DNA of 64,000 nt from Nonomuraea zeae (GCF_005889725.1 NZ_VCKX01000027.1:1-64000); one strand, 5' to 3'. Positions 26,849 to 36,694 are shown, counted from the first letter of the stretch. Program-made: numbers and translations. Notes: generated by a model not told the origin, from the sequence alone.

Positions 26849-26862
26849 TCCGTAATGGTCTA

Positions 26863-26898
26863 TTGACGTCATGAGTCCGCATTCTTAAGTTTTCGGGC
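26863..26898 (+). promoter_or_regulatory. Promoter of the plus-strand beta-propeller gene
   Basis: TTGACG (26863-26868) and TTAAGT (26885-26890) are spaced by 16 bases, and the ATG starts eight bases after the second box. This is a good primary-sigma promoter giving a leaderless or near-leaderless transcript; no ribosome site precedes the ATG. Confidence 0.65.
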
Positions 26899-28905
26899 AT
26901 GACCTTAATCAAACGTCTGTCAGCTGCCGCCCTGGCGGTGACGACCCTGCTGGCCCTGGCCACGCCCGCGAGCGCGCAGCCGGCGCGCGCGCCGGAGGAC
27001 CTGGGCGTGCCCCTGGAGGACGTCCTGCTGATCGGTGGCACGGTGGCCCCCGGCCCCGGCGGCAAGACCGTCCTGTGGGGCGCCTCCTCCGGCAGTCCCG
27101 CCCACCTGAACGCCGTCGATCCCGCCACCGGCGCCGAGGCGGGCCGATTCGACCTGCCCGGCGCCGACGGCTCGTGGGCGGTCGACGCGACGCCCGACGG
27201 CAGCGTGTACACGGGCACGTACGGCGAGGGCCACCTGTTCCGCTGGACGGACCAGGGCGGCGTGCAGGACCTCGGCCGGCCGATCGCGTCGGAGACCTTC
27301 ATCTGGTCGCTGGCGCCGGGCGAGGGCGCGACCGTCTACGGCGGCACGTACCCGGGCGGACGCCTGTTCGCCTACGATCCGGCGACCGGAACACGCGACT
27401 ACGGCAGGCTGTCGCCGTCGCACGCGTACGTCCGCAGCCTCTCGTACGCGAACGGCAAGATCTACGCGGGCACCGAAGCGCCCGCCGCGGTGTTCGAGAT
27501 CGACGCCGCCACCGGCGCGATCAAGCAGCTCCCCACGCCCGACGGCCTGGACCCGGTCGGCAAATGGGCTTATGACGTGAACGTCGCCGCCGGCTACCTC
27601 TACGTCCGCTACGGCGGCGCCTCTCCCGGCCCCATGCACGTCTGGGACATCGCCGCCGGCCAGTGGATCGACAAGATCGACCCCGCCCACGGCCTCGACG
27701 TCTCGCCCCCGGACGAGGAAGGGCGGGTCTACCTGGTCAAGGGCGGCGAGCTGGTCCGCTACGACCCCAAGACCAAGACCGCCACGCCGACCGGCGTGCC
27801 GTTCGCCGGTCGCGTCGCCAACACGCGCGGCATCGGCTGGGCGGAGCTCGGCCTGCCCGACTATCCCGGCAAGAGCATCGTCGGCCTGCTCTGGCGCGGC
27901 CTGATGTTCCGCTACAACCCCCAGACCGGCGCCAAGTCGTTCGTCCAGACGGCGGTCAGAGGCGAGCCGATCGACGTGACCGCGCTCACGGAGGGCCCCG
28001 ACGGCCGCATGTACGCCGGCGGCTTCCTCAACGGCGGCTTCGCCGCGCTGAACGCGAAGACGGGCCGGCGCGAGGAGTTCCACACGTTCTCCCAGAGCGA
28101 GGACATGGTCACCCACGACGGCAAGCTCTACATCGGCGCCTATCCCGAGGCCAGGGTCTACGCCTACGACCCCGAGCTGCCGTGGAACAGCACCGAGTAC
28201 TCCCCGAGCCCCGAGCCCGGCCCCGCGGCCAACCCGGCACGGCTGTTCGACTTCGCCGCCGACAAGCAGATCAGGCCCAGGGCCATCGTCTCGGCGGGAC
28301 CCTACCTGGCCACCGGGACCATGCCGGACCTCGGCCACCTCGGGGGCGTGCTGGCCCTGTGGGACGCGAGGACGGGCACGCTGAAGCACGCCGAGCGCAA
28401 CGTGATCAAGGACCAGAGCATCGTCTCGCTCGCCTACCGCAACGGCGTCCTCTACGGCGGCACCTCCATCTACAGCGGCCAGGCCGCCACCCCGCCGACG
28501 CAGCCCGAGGCCAAGCTGTTCGCCTGGTCGGTGAAGGAGAACCGGCTGCTGTGGGAGATCGTCCCCGCGCCGGGCAAGCCCGCCATCCCCGAGCTCACGT
28601 TCGACGCGCTGGGCAGGCTGTGGGGGATCGCCGGCGGCGAGGTGTTCGCGGTCAGCACCGCCACGAAGAAGGTGATCAAGCGCGTCACCCTGTCGGGCAG
28701 CACGAGCGCCAGCGGCCGGCTCGCCTTCAACCCCCGCGATCTCATGCTGTACGGCGCCCACGCCGGCCAGTACGTCTTCAAGCTGAATCCGCTGACCGGC
28801 CGGCACACCGTGGTGCGGGAGGGACCTGTGCACCAGCTCGCGGTGCACAGGTCGGGAGACGTCTACTTCGCGGAGGGCTCGCGCCTGTTCAGGCTGGCGC
28901 GCTAG
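26899..28905 (+). CDS. Secreted beta-propeller (PQQ/YncE-like) protein A
   Basis: A 668-residue exported protein of unknown function. The signal peptide MTLIKRLSAAALAV... ends near ASAQPA (residue 28). The rest is a run of about 12-14 blades with repeating patterns such as VYGGTYPGGRLFAYDPATG, VYTGTYGEGHLFRWT and MYAGGFLNGGFAALNAKTG, typical of PQQ-like or lactonase-like propellers. No catalytic residues can be named. It is tail to tail with a paralogue (28902-30863) that shares blade phrases such as GGF.GG and SE.-.VTH-GKLY.G.YP. An enzyme, a cell-surface adhesin or a sensor are all possible. The start is supported by the leaderless promoter. Confidence 0.8.
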   Translation: MTLIKRLSAAALAVTTLLALATPASAQPARAPEDLGVPLEDVLLIGGTVAPGPGGKTVLWGASSGSPAHLNAVDPATGAEAGRFDLPGADGSWAVDATPDGSVYTGTYGEGHLFRWTDQGGVQDLGRPIASETFIWSLAPGEGATVYGGTYPGGRLFAYDPATGTRDYGRLSPSHAYVRSLSYANGKIYAGTEAPAAVFEIDAATGAIKQLPTPDGLDPVGKWAYDVNVAAGYLYVRYGGASPGPMHVWDIAAGQWIDKIDPAHGLDVSPPDEEGRVYLVKGGELVRYDPKTKTATPTGVPFAGRVANTRGIGWAELGLPDYPGKSIVGLLWRGLMFRYNPQTGAKSFVQTAVRGEPIDVTALTEGPDGRMYAGGFLNGGFAALNAKTGRREEFHTFSQSEDMVTHDGKLYIGAYPEARVYAYDPELPWNSTEYSPSPEPGPAANPARLFDFAADKQIRPRAIVSAGPYLATGTMPDLGHLGGVLALWDARTGTLKHAERNVIKDQSIVSLAYRNGVLYGGTSIYSGQAATPPTQPEAKLFAWSVKENRLLWEIVPAPGKPAIPELTFDALGRLWGIAGGEVFAVSTATKKVIKRVTLSGSTSASGRLAFNPRDLMLYGAHAGQYVFKLNPLTGRHTVVREGPVHQLAVHRSGDVYFAEGSRLFRLAR

Positions 28906-30863
28906 CAGATCCGGTAGGTGGAGAAATTCTCCATCCGCGACAGGTACAGGTGGCCGTCGGAGCCCAGCAGGAGGTTCGAGATGGGCCGGGCGAGGAGGGT
29001 GAAGGACATCGTGGCCGGATCGATCCGGTACACCTTGCCCTGCACCTTCCCCCACAGGAGCCCCTGGTGGAAGACGATGTTCGTGTCCAGCCACACCTGG
29101 GTCGCCGTTGACCAGGGGTAGGTCTGGTGCTTGGCGGTCCTGAGGGTCTGGCCGGTGGCTGGGTCCAGCTCGAACAGCGCGTCCGGGGTCAGGCCCCAGA
29201 GCCGCCCGGACGCGTCGAACGTGATCGAGCCGAGTGCGAGGTCGCCGGCCACCGGCTCGGTCCGCCACCTGACCGTGTCCGTGGCGATGTCGTACGCGAA
29301 GACCACGGCGGCGTCGCCCTGAGGCGTGCTGGTGCCGCCGAAGGCCGAGGTGGCGCCGTAGACCACCCCGTCGCGGTAGGCCAGGCCGATGATGCTGTGG
29401 CCGGGGATGATGTTCCGCCTGATCACCGTGCGGCCGGTGGCCGGGTCGAGCAGGCCGAGCGCGCCGCCCACCGTGCCCGACTTCGGCACGGTGCCGAAGG
29501 CGAGCCAGTCGCCGGCCGAGACCATGGCGAAGGGCCGGTCCTGCTCCTGGTCGCCGAGGCTGAGCAGCTGCTTCGGCGCGGTGCCGTCGAACTCGTAGAT
29601 CCGCGCGCCCGGGTAGACGCCGAGGTAGAGCTTGCCCTTGTGGGTGACGATGCCCTCGCTCTGCCCGACGTTCTGCCAGTACTGGGACTCGCCCGTGGCC
29701 GGGTCGTAGGCGGCCAGGCCGCCGGTGAAGAAGCCGCCCGCGTAGACGCGGCCGTCGGGGCCGGTGCCGAGCGAGCGGATGCTGACGGGCTGGCCGGTCA
29801 GGGCGGCGTCGAGCAGCCGGCCCTTGCCGGTCTTGCGGTCGTAGTGCCAGATGCGGCCGGTCGAGCTGGTGCCGACGAGGGTGTGGCCGAGCCAGCCGAG
29901 CGGGCGGGCCGCGCCCTCGCCGTACTCGGTGAAGCCCAGCTTCTGGATCTTGCCGGTCTTGAGGTCGTACTTCGCGAGCTCGTCGTTCTGGAACAGGTAC
30001 AGGTCATGGCCGTGCCTGCCGCCGCCGACGGTCAGGTTGTCGACGTCCTCGACCACGTCCTTCCATACGCCCTGGTCCAGGTCGTACACGCCCATCGGGT
30101 TGGCGCCCGTGGAGGTGACGAAGCGGGCGAGCAGGTAGCGGCCCGCGACGTCCACGTCGTACGCGTAGCCGCTGCCCTCGATCGGCGGCGCGATCACCTG
30201 CTTCCGGGCGCCGTCGGGCGCGAGGACGGCGATCTTCATGCTGGCGGCGCCGACCGCGGCGTAGACGGTGCCGCCGGAGTCCACGGCCAGGTCTCTGACG
30301 AACTGGTCGCCGGGGACGGGACTGCCCAGGTCCGTGGTCGTGCCGCTGCTCGTGTCGTAGCGGAACAGCTTGCCGGTGGGGGAGGTGCCCCCGTACACGG
30401 ACGAGCCGTCGGGGCTGGCGGCTACGGTCCAGACGAACGTCTCGGTCGCGATGGGGATGCCGAGCTCGCTCACCTGGTCGGTGGCGGGCGTGTAACGGTA
30501 CAGGCGGCCCATCGCGCCCGCCGTGGCGTTGTAGCTGCCGACGTAGACGGAGTGGTCGGGGGCCACCGTGACGGCCCAGGAGCCGAGGGCCAGCGGGAGC
30601 GGGCGCTCGGCGATCAGGCTGCCGTCGCGGGCGTTCCGCACGGCGAGCATGGCGGGGCCCGAGGCGCTCGACGTGACGGAGTAGACGCGCGGGCCGTCGG
30701 CGTAGGCCGCGTCGAGCGCCGTCCCCGGCGTGGTGGCGCCGGTCAGCGGGAGCGTGCCGAGGCCGGCGAAGCCGCACCCCGCTGGTGGCGCCGCTGATGT
30801 TTGAGCCTGGGCCGGATTCGCCAGCGATAAGGCGATGAGGAGCGCTGCTGCGATGATGCGCAC
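28902..30863 (-). CDS. Secreted beta-propeller (PQQ/YncE-like) protein B
   Basis: A 653-residue exported paralogue of the protein encoded opposite. The signal peptide VRIIAAALLIALSLANPAQAQ ends near residue 21. Blade repeats include VYVGSYNATAGAMGRLYRYTPATD, VYGGTSPTGKLFRYDTSSG and VYAGGFFTGGLAAYDPATG. The phrase IVTHKGKLYLGVYPGARIYEF matches MVTHDGKLYIGAYPEARVYAY of protein A. The GTG at 30863 was chosen because GGAGGT (30869-30874) precedes it by five bases; upstream in-frame GTGs lie within that ribosome site. A perfect 20-base palindrome lies 22 bases upstream. Function is unknown. Confidence 0.8.
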   Translation of the reverse strand: MRIIAAALLIALSLANPAQAQTSAAPPAGCGFAGLGTLPLTGATTPGTALDAAYADGPRVYSVTSSASGPAMLAVRNARDGSLIAERPLPLALGSWAVTVAPDHSVYVGSYNATAGAMGRLYRYTPATDQVSELGIPIATETFVWTVAASPDGSSVYGGTSPTGKLFRYDTSSGTTTDLGSPVPGDQFVRDLAVDSGGTVYAAVGAASMKIAVLAPDGARKQVIAPPIEGSGYAYDVDVAGRYLLARFVTSTGANPMGVYDLDQGVWKDVVEDVDNLTVGGGRHGHDLYLFQNDELAKYDLKTGKIQKLGFTEYGEGAARPLGWLGHTLVGTSSTGRIWHYDRKTGKGRLLDAALTGQPVSIRSLGTGPDGRVYAGGFFTGGLAAYDPATGESQYWQNVGQSEGIVTHKGKLYLGVYPGARIYEFDGTAPKQLLSLGDQEQDRPFAMVSAGDWLAFGTVPKSGTVGGALGLLDPATGRTVIRRNIIPGHSIIGLAYRDGVVYGATSAFGGTSTPQGDAAVVFAYDIATDTVRWRTEPVAGDLALGSITFDASGRLWGLTPDALFELDPATGQTLRTAKHQTYPWSTATQVWLDTNIVFHQGLLWGKVQGKVYRIDPATMSFTLLARPISNLLLGSDGHLYLSRMENFSTYRIC

Positions 30864-30884
30864 GTCCACCTCCACGAAGGATTC

Positions 30885-30904
30885 ATTACGGTCCCGACCG
30901 TAAT
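30885..30904. promoter_or_regulatory. Perfect 20-base palindrome upstream of propeller B
   Basis: ATTACGGTCCCGACCGTAAT: two 9-base arms around CC in an otherwise GC-rich spacer. It lies between the oxidoreductase stop (30918, same strand) and the propeller B ribosome site. It is too short on T-runs to be a classic terminator and looks like a TetR- or GntR-type operator; it has no obvious copy elsewhere in the window. Confidence 0.6.
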
Positions 30905-30917
30905 TTGATGGAGGTGG

Positions 30918-32309
30918 CTATGGCAAGAGGGCGCCCCCGGCGTTGAGCCGTTCCAGGCAGTCGGTGACCAGCCCGGTGAAGACCCGGTTCTCCCGGAGAT
31001 CGGCGCCGAAGATCTCCTCGATCGCCAGCAGGCGCCGCACCGTCGCCGCGGGGCCGGCCGTCCCGTCGCCGCGCAGCCGGTCGGCCAGCGGGTCGTGCAG
31101 CTCGCGCGCCGTGGTGACATGCCGCATCCACCCGGCCACGGCCAGCGCGATCCACCGGGGCTCGTGCCCGCCGGCCAGCCGGTCGCGGGCCGGGTCGAGC
31201 AGGCGCTGCGGCAGCTTCTGCGAGCCGTCCATCGCGATCTGCGCGACCCGGTGCCGCAGGCCGGGGTTGGCGAACCTGGCCAGCAGCGACTCCTTGTATC
31301 CCGCGAGGTCGAACCCGTCCAGCCCGTCCAGGGTGGGGGAGAGGTCGTCGTCCATGAGCCGGCGGAGATACTCGGCGAACGCGGGATCGCCCACGGCCTC
31401 CGACACGTGCTCCGCCCCCGACAGGTAGGCGATGGCCGAATGGCTGCCGTTGAGCAGGCGCAGCTTCATGCGTTCGTACGGCCGGACGTCCTTCACCAGG
31501 AGCGCGCCCGCCCGGTCCCAGGCCGGCCGGTCCCCGGCGAAGCGATCCTCGATCACCCACTGCGCGAACGGCTCGGTGACGACCGCGCCCAGGTCGCTCA
31601 CGCCCAGCCGGGCGGCCACGTCGTCCAGGTCGGCCGGCGTGGTCGCGGGCACGATCCGGTCCACCATGGTCGCGGGGAAGCTGACGTTCTCGCCGACCCA
31701 GCCGAGCAGGCGCGGCTCGCACAGCTCCGCCACGAGCCCGGCGAGCGTCGCGCCGTTGTCGGGGAGGTTGTCGCAGGACAGGACGGTGAGCGGGCCCGCG
31801 TCCGCGGCGGCACGGGCGCGCAGCCCGGCCACCAGCCGCCCGATCGCGCCGGCCGCCGCGCCCGAAGCCACACCCGATGCTGTGCCGGAGGAAGCGCTCG
31901 ACACCATGCCCGGAGTCGCCCCCGGCCCGGGGGCGCGGCGGTAGGCCTGCTCGGTGATGGTCAGCGTGACGACCGCGGTCTGCGGCGCGGCCAGCCGCGC
32001 GGCCAGGTCGTCACCGGGAACCAGCACCTCGCGGACGGACCCGACCACGCGCACCTCGTCGCCCGCGCGCACGCCGTACAGGCAGTCCTGGGGGCGCAGC
32101 CGGTCGGCCACGTCGGTGCTGCGCTGGCTGGCTCCGCAGATGCCCCAGCGGTCCTCGCCGGTCGCGGCCATCGCCCGCTCGGTGTAGACGGCCTGGTGGG
32201 CCCGGTGGAAGGCACCGATGCCGAGATGCACGACGCCGGTGACGCGCGGCTCGGCGAGCGGGCGCGCGGCGGGCGCGACCCTGGACAGGGTCGCGCGGCT
32301 GAGCCTCAC
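30918..32309 (-). CDS. Mannitol dehydrogenase family: fructuronate reductase / mannonate oxidoreductase
   Basis: A 463-residue long-chain polyol dehydrogenase. [17 protein letters not shown] is the N-terminal NAD-binding motif, and [15 protein letters not shown] carries the catalytic Lys, Asn and His in the K-x4-N-x2-H order. The C-terminal helical domain is complete. The family reduces fructuronate to mannonate (UxuB) or tagaturonate, or oxidises mannitol. Its operon partner is a mannonate dehydratase, so fructuronate reductase is favoured. An Ala/Ser-rich insert (about residues 125-145) separates the two halves of the Rossmann domain and looks like slippage. GTG 32309 overlaps the dehydratase stop by four bases. 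Confidence 0.87.
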   Translation of the reverse strand: MRLSRATLSRVAPAARPLAEPRVTGVVHLGIGAFHRAHQAVYTERAMAATGEDRWGICGASQRSTDVADRLRPQDCLYGVRAGDEVRVVGSVREVLVPGDDLAARLAAPQTAVVTLTITEQAYRRAPGPGATPGMVSSASSGTASGVASGAAAGAIGRLVAGLRARAAADAGPLTVLSCDNLPDNGATLAGLVAELCEPRLLGWVGENVSFPATMVDRIVPATTPADLDDVAARLGVSDLGAVVTEPFAQWVIEDRFAGDRPAWDRAGALLVKDVRPYERMKLRLLNGSHSAIAYLSGAEHVSEAVGDPAFAEYLRRLMDDDLSPTLDGLDGFDLAGYKESLLARFANPGLRHRVAQIAMDGSQKLPQRLLDPARDRLAGGHEPRWIALAVAGWMRHVTTARELHDPLADRLRGDGTAGPAATVRRLLAIEEIFGADLRENRVFTGLVTDCLERLNAGGALLP

Positions 32310-33514
32310 CAATTGTGCATGCTCCCGTCCATCAGCCGGTTGACCGGCAGGTACGCGGGCTCGTACGGGTAGCGGGCGGCGAGCCGCTCGTCGATCTCGA
32401 CGCCGAGACCGGGCTCCTCGCTCGGATGCAGGTAGCCGTCGGCGAAGTGGTAGCCGTGCGGGAACACCTCGTCGGTGGCCTCGGTGTGGCGCATGTACTC
32501 CTGGATGCCGAAGTTGGGCACGGCGATGTCCAGGTGGAGCGCGGCCGACATGCAGACGGGGGAGAGGTCGGTGGCGCCGTGCGAGCCGGTGCGCACGTGG
32601 TGGAGCGCCGCGAGGTCGAAGATCCGCCGCAGGTGGGTGATCCCGCCCGCGTGGACGACCGTGGCCCGGATGTAGTCGATGAGCTGCTCGCGGATCAGCT
32701 GCTCGCAGTCCCAGATCGAGTTGAACACCTCGCCCACCGCGATCGGCGTCGTGGTGTGCTGCCTGATCAGCCGGAACCCGTCCTGCAGCTCGGCCGGCAC
32801 CGGATCCTCCAGCCAGAACGGCCGGTACTCCTGCAGGCGGGCGCCGAGCCCGGCCGCCTCGATCGGGGTGAGCCGGTGGTGGATGTCGTGCAGGACGTGC
32901 AGGTCGTAGCCGAAGCGGTCGCGGACGGCGGCGAACAGCTCGGGCACGACCCGCAGGTAGCGCTCGGTCGACCAGGTGGCCTCGCTCGGCAGCCGCGCGT
33001 CGGCGGGCTCGTAGAACATCTTGTCCCCGCTGACGCCGTAGGTCGCGTCGAGGCCGGGTACGCCGCACTGCACGCGGACCGCGCGGTAGCCGAGATCGAC
33101 ATATTTCGCGACCTCGTCGAGCACCTCGGGAATCGTCTCGCCGTTGGCGTGCCCGTACACCGTGACGCCGTCGCGTGAGCGCCCGCCGAGCAGCTGGTAG
33201 ACGGGCAGCCCGGCGACCTTGCCCTTGATGTCCCACAGCGCGGTGTCGACGGCCGCGATCGCCGTCATCGTGACCGGGCCGCGCCGCCAGTACGCGCCGC
33301 GGTAGAGGTACTGCCAGGTGTCCTCGATGCGCGCGGGGTCGCGGCCGATGAGCAGCGGGCAGACGTGGTCGCGCAGGTAGGACGCGACCGCGAGCTCCCT
33401 GCCGTTGAGCGTCGCGTCGCCGATGCCGGTGACGCCGTCCGAGGTCGTGATCTTCAGGGTGACGAAGTTCCGGCCTGGGCTGGTGACGATGACCTTGGCG
33501 TCGGTGATTCTCAT
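32306..33514 (-). CDS. manD: D-mannonate dehydratase, enolase superfamily
   Basis: A 402-residue member of the mannonate dehydratase branch of the enolase superfamily, forming 2-keto-3-deoxygluconate from mannonate. The N-terminal capping domain is followed by the barrel. ManD hallmarks are [33 protein letters not shown] with metal-ligand acid and His, [17 protein letters not shown] and [13 protein letters not shown]. Start ATG 33514 overlaps the nagB stop (ATGA). Some ManD-like proteins have low activity or act on gluconate, so specificity is not certain, though the adjacent fructuronate reductase supports it. Confidence 0.9.
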   Translation of the reverse strand: MRITDAKVIVTSPGRNFVTLKITTSDGVTGIGDATLNGRELAVASYLRDHVCPLLIGRDPARIEDTWQYLYRGAYWRRGPVTMTAIAAVDTALWDIKGKVAGLPVYQLLGGRSRDGVTVYGHANGETIPEVLDEVAKYVDLGYRAVRVQCGVPGLDATYGVSGDKMFYEPADARLPSEATWSTERYLRVVPELFAAVRDRFGYDLHVLHDIHHRLTPIEAAGLGARLQEYRPFWLEDPVPAELQDGFRLIRQHTTTPIAVGEVFNSIWDCEQLIREQLIDYIRATVVHAGGITHLRRIFDLAALHHVRTGSHGATDLSPVCMSAALHLDIAVPNFGIQEYMRHTEATDEVFPHGYHFADGYLHPSEEPGLGVEIDERLAARYPYEPAYLPVNRLMDGSMHNW

Positions 33515-34284
33515 CGGTAGGCCTCCAGGTCGGCGTAGAGCGTGCAGTCCGGGTGGGTGCGCAGGACGGAGGCGGGGCAGCTCTCGGCGATCGGCCCGTC
33601 GAGCGCGGCGGCCAGCGCGGCCCGCTTGCTCGCGCCGGGAACGGTGGCGACCAGCGTGTGCCCGGCCAGCAGCGCGGGAACGGTCAGCGTGATCGCCCGC
33701 TCCGGCACGTCCGCGAGCGCGGCGAAGCACCCGTCGCTGACCTGCTGCCGCCGGCAGGCGTCGTCGAGCTCGACGACCTTGACCGCGAGCGGGTCGGCGA
33801 AGTCGGCCACCGGCGGGTCGTTGAACGCCAGGTGGCCGTTGTCGCCGATGCCCAGGCAGACCAGGTCGATGGGGCCGCGGCCGAGCAGCTCGGCGTAGCG
33901 GGCGCACTCCGCCTCCGGGTCGTCGCCCGGCTCGATCACGTGCACCGCGCCCGGCCGTACGGCGTCCCAGAGCTCGTGGCGCAGGAAGCGGCCGAAGCGC
34001 TGGGGCGAGTCCGCGGGCAGGCCGATGTACTCGTCCATGTGGAAGACGGCGACCCTGGACCAGTCGATCCCCTCGGCCGCGCGCAGTCCGGCCAGCGTCT
34101 CCCGCTGCGAGGGCGCGGCCGCGAAGACCACCCTGGCCTCGCCGCGGGTGGCGAGCGCCGAGCGCAACGCCGCCGCCGCGGCGTGTGCCGCCGCGGCGCC
34201 GGACTGCGCCCGGTCGCTGAAGATCCGGACATCGAGGCGTCCGGCGGCCCGCGTGATCACGGGGTCGGTGTTCGTGGCTGTCAC
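33511..34284 (-). CDS. nagB: Glucosamine-6-phosphate deaminase
   Basis: A 257-residue NagB that converts glucosamine-6-phosphate to fructose-6-phosphate and ammonia. The motifs FHMDEYIGL and [14 protein letters not shown] (catalytic Asp/His loop) are clear, as is the N-terminal [12 protein letters not shown] phosphate-binding stretch, a little diverged from the usual TGSTP form. Start GTG 34284 overlaps the epimerase stop. Being in one operon with a deacetylase-containing partner operon under the same repressor, it closes an amino-sugar degradation route. Confidence 0.9.
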   Translation of the reverse strand: MTATNTDPVITRAAGRLDVRIFSDRAQSGAAAAHAAAAALRSALATRGEARVVFAAAPSQRETLAGLRAAEGIDWSRVAVFHMDEYIGLPADSPQRFGRFLRHELWDAVRPGAVHVIEPGDDPEAECARYAELLGRGPIDLVCLGIGDNGHLAFNDPPVADFADPLAVKVVELDDACRRQQVSDGCFAALADVPERAITLTVPALLAGHTLVATVPGASKRAALAAALDGPIAESCPASVLRTHPDCTLYADLEAYR

Positions 34285-35540
34285 GGCTGGTCTCCCTGAG
34301 CGCCGGTTTCTGCGAGCTCGGGGAGCTCGACCATCTGCATGAGGTTCCTGGCGATGTGGTACGGGTCCTTGACCGGCAGGGCGACGACCTCGTCGAGCGG
34401 CGCCCCGGCCCGGTCCCTGATCTGGATCCACTCCTCGCCGTCCGCCCCGCCGGGGAACGTGCGCAGGGTGTAGTCCCAGATCCGGTCGAACCAGCCGGCC
34501 GCCTCCCGGTCGCCGTAGCGCTCGGCCGCCAGGCGGGTGGTGTAGGCGGCTTCCGAGTGGACCCACCACAGCTTGGTCGACCAGGTCCGCCGGACCAGGT
34601 CCTCGTACGGCCCGCCGTAGGCCCGGCCGGAGACGCCGACGTAGCGGAACAGGCCGCCGTGCTCGTCGTCCCACCCGGCCGCGCACAGCGCGGACACGCT
34701 GGCGAGCAGGTCGCCCCGGTCGTCGCGCTCGCCGAGCAGCTCGCCCGCCTCCAGCGCCATCCAGATCCCCTCCAGCGCGTGGCCGGGGGTGCGGTGCCGG
34801 GCCAGGACCGTGTCCCGCAGGCCGGGGTCGGGCACGAACGTCTCGGTGAACAGGCCGCCGTCCTCCCGGTGCGCGAGCATGGCCCGCCGGGCGGCGCGCA
34901 GCTCGCCCGCGTACGGGCTCGTCCCGGACACCGCCTGGTGCGCGCGTGCCTGGTCGAGCCGGGCGTTGAGGACGATCATGCGGGCGCCGAAGCCCGAGCA
35001 GCCGGGCGGCAGCGGGTACGGCGGGGTCGGCGGGTCGCCGGCCGCCACGTCGTCCGCGATCCGCTGGACGATCGCGTCGATCACGGGCAGGTGGCCGGGC
35101 GAGCCGGTGTACCTCGTGAGCTCGCTGAGCCCCATGGCGACGAAGGCGTCGGCGAAGATGCTGCGCTCCGCGGGCAGCGGGCCGCCGTCCTGGTCGAGCG
35201 CCGTCCCGCCGCGCTCGTCCAGCACGTAGGCGCACTCCCCGCCGGGCCGGACGGCGTGGTCGAGGAGGAACGACGCGCCGCGCTCCGCGTGCTCCAGGAG
35301 GGCGCGGGAGTCCAGAGCGAGCAGGCCGCGGTCGGCGAGCCGGGCGGCGCGGGCGAGCAGCCAGATGAAACGCCCCTGCGACCAGGTGAACTTGTTCGTG
35401 GACAGCCGGCGCCGGCCGCGGTTGTCGAAGCAGGTGAAGAACCCGCCATGCTCGGAGTCGATGCCGTTCTCAAGCCAGAACGGCAAGATGACGTCTTCGA
35501 GATGTCTTCGGGCGATCTGCTCGGGCTGCTCGGAACCCAT
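34281..35540 (-). CDS. AGE-family epimerase (N-acylglucosamine 2-epimerase/cellobiose epimerase type)
   Basis: A 419-residue (alpha/alpha)6-barrel protein, first gene of the minus-strand regulon operon. Landmarks are [18 protein letters not shown] near the N-terminus, [37 protein letters not shown] with an expected catalytic His, and [12 protein letters not shown] with the second. The family interconverts N-acetylmannosamine and N-acetylglucosamine, or epimerises sugars at C2. With nagB and a NagA-type gene under the same repressor, an N-acyl-mannosamine-to-glucosamine step is plausible. ATG 35540 has GGAAAGGA upstream, with the LacI operator 23 bases ahead. Confidence 0.86.
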   Translation of the reverse strand: MGSEQPEQIARRHLEDVILPFWLENGIDSEHGGFFTCFDNRGRRRLSTNKFTWSQGRFIWLLARAARLADRGLLALDSRALLEHAERGASFLLDHAVRPGGECAYVLDERGGTALDQDGGPLPAERSIFADAFVAMGLSELTRYTGSPGHLPVIDAIVQRIADDVAAGDPPTPPYPLPPGCSGFGARMIVLNARLDQARAHQAVSGTSPYAGELRAARRAMLAHREDGGLFTETFVPDPGLRDTVLARHRTPGHALEGIWMALEAGELLGERDDRGDLLASVSALCAAGWDDEHGGLFRYVGVSGRAYGGPYEDLVRRTWSTKLWWVHSEAAYTTRLAAERYGDREAAGWFDRIWDYTLRTFPGGADGEEWIQIRDRAGAPLDEVVALPVKDPYHIARNLMQMVELPELAETGAQGDQP

Positions 35541-35562
35541 GCCGTCCTTTCCGTCGCGGACA

Positions 35563-35577
35563 ATGAAAGCGATTGCA
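35563..35577. promoter_or_regulatory. LacI-type operator, copy 1
   Basis: ATGAAAGCGATTGCA lies between the divergent epimerase operon and the LacI gene, 23 bases before the epimerase ATG and over the putative -35 of lacI. The exact reverse complement is found at 36660-36674 in front of the second operon. The core AAAGCGATTGC resembles the AAnCGnTTnn consensus of LacI-family operators. Confidence 0.85.
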
Positions 35578-35641
35578 TGGATTCTGGCTTCGCTAGAGTA
35601 CTTCGGTCAAGCCGGGTCGAGCCAATGCTGAGGAGCGCGGT

Positions 35642-36631
35642 GTGAGCAAGCCGACGATCTACTCCATCGCCCGGCGGTGCGGTGTCTCAGCCGCGACCGT
35701 GTCCCGGGCCTTCAACCGCCCGGAGCTGGTCAGCCCGCCGGTCAGGGAACAGATCATGGCCGCCGCCCGCGAGCTGGGATACCAGCCGAGCTCGGCCGCG
35801 CGCGGCCTGGTCACGGGCCGGGCGGAGATGATCGGGCTGATCGTCCCTGACATCACCAACCCGTTCTTCCCGCTGCTCGTGCGGGCGATCCAGCGCACGG
35901 CCGAGCGGATGGGCAGCTCGGTCATGCTGGTCGACGCGGAGGAGAGCGCGGCGGCCGAGGTGCGCCACGTCGCCCAGCTCCGCAGCAGGGTGGACGGCGT
36001 GATCGTGGCCTCGCCGCGCTCGTCGTCCGCGGCGCTGCGCGAGGCCGCCAGAGGGCTGCCCTGCGTCCTGCTCAACCGCCCGCTGCGCGAGCTCTCCTCG
36101 GTGATCTGCGACAACACCAGCGCGCTCTTCGACGCCGGCGAGCACCTCTACAAGCACGGCCATCGCTCGTTCGCGCTGCTCGCCGGGCCGAGCGCGTCGT
36201 GGGCCGCGGCCCGGCGCTCGCAGGCGATCCGCAGGTGGGCGCGGGGCCGGGGGGTCGAGCTGGTGGAGCTCGGCCCCTTCCGCGCGACGTTCAAGGGCGG
36301 CCGGCAGGCCGGCGCCGCGCTGCTCGGGACCGACGCGACCGCCGCCTTCGCCTTCGACGACCTCACCGCGTGCGGGGTGCTCGCCGAGCTGGCCGGGCGC
36401 GGGGTCTCCGTGCCGGGGGAGCGCAGCGTCGTGGGCTGCGACGACGTGCTGCTCGCCAGGACGGTCACGCCGAGCCTGACCACGGTGACCGCGCCGATGG
36501 ACGATCTCGGCGCCACCGCGGTCCAGGTCCTGACCAGGCAGATCGAGACGCCCGGCGGCGAGCCGGAGCACGTCAGGCTGCCCGGCGTCTTCGCCCCGCG
36601 TGACTCCACGGGGCCGCGGTCCGCCTCTTGA
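35642..36631 (+). CDS. LacI-family transcriptional repressor of the amino-sugar/uronate regulon
   Basis: A 329-residue LacI/GalR regulator. The N-terminal helix-turn-helix TIYSIARRCGVSAATVSRAFN (residues 5-25) and hinge GYQPSSAARGL are followed by a periplasmic-binding-protein-like effector domain (IGLIVPDITNPFFPLLV to FAFDDLTACGVL). GTG 35642 has AGGAG (35631-35635). Two identical 15-base operators flank the gene, at both operon promoters and close to its own, so it most likely represses both operons and itself until a sugar or sugar phosphate binds. The stop codon lies within the -35 of the next promoter. Confidence 0.93.
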   Translation: MSKPTIYSIARRCGVSAATVSRAFNRPELVSPPVREQIMAAARELGYQPSSAARGLVTGRAEMIGLIVPDITNPFFPLLVRAIQRTAERMGSSVMLVDAEESAAAEVRHVAQLRSRVDGVIVASPRSSSAALREAARGLPCVLLNRPLRELSSVICDNTSALFDAGEHLYKHGHRSFALLAGPSASWAAARRSQAIRRWARGRGVELVELGPFRATFKGGRQAGAALLGTDATAAFAFDDLTACGVLAELAGRGVSVPGERSVVGCDDVLLARTVTPSLTTVTAPMDDLGATAVQVLTRQIETPGGEPEHVRLPGVFAPRDSTGPRSAS

Positions 36632-36674
36632 CCGGGATTCGGCCATGGTCTTAAATGCCTGCAATCGCTTTCAT
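36628..36674 (+). promoter_or_regulatory. Promoter and LacI-type operator of the SIS-nagA-symporter operon
   Basis: TTGACC (36628-36633) and TTAAAT (36651-36656) with a 17-base spacer make a near-ideal primary-sigma promoter overlapping the end of lacI. TGCAATCGCTTTCAT (36660-36674) is the exact reverse complement of the operator at 35563-35577. It covers the expected start of transcription, so a bound repressor would block initiation. Confidence 0.85.
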
Positions 36675-36694
36675 CGGTCACAAGGAGCCTGCAG

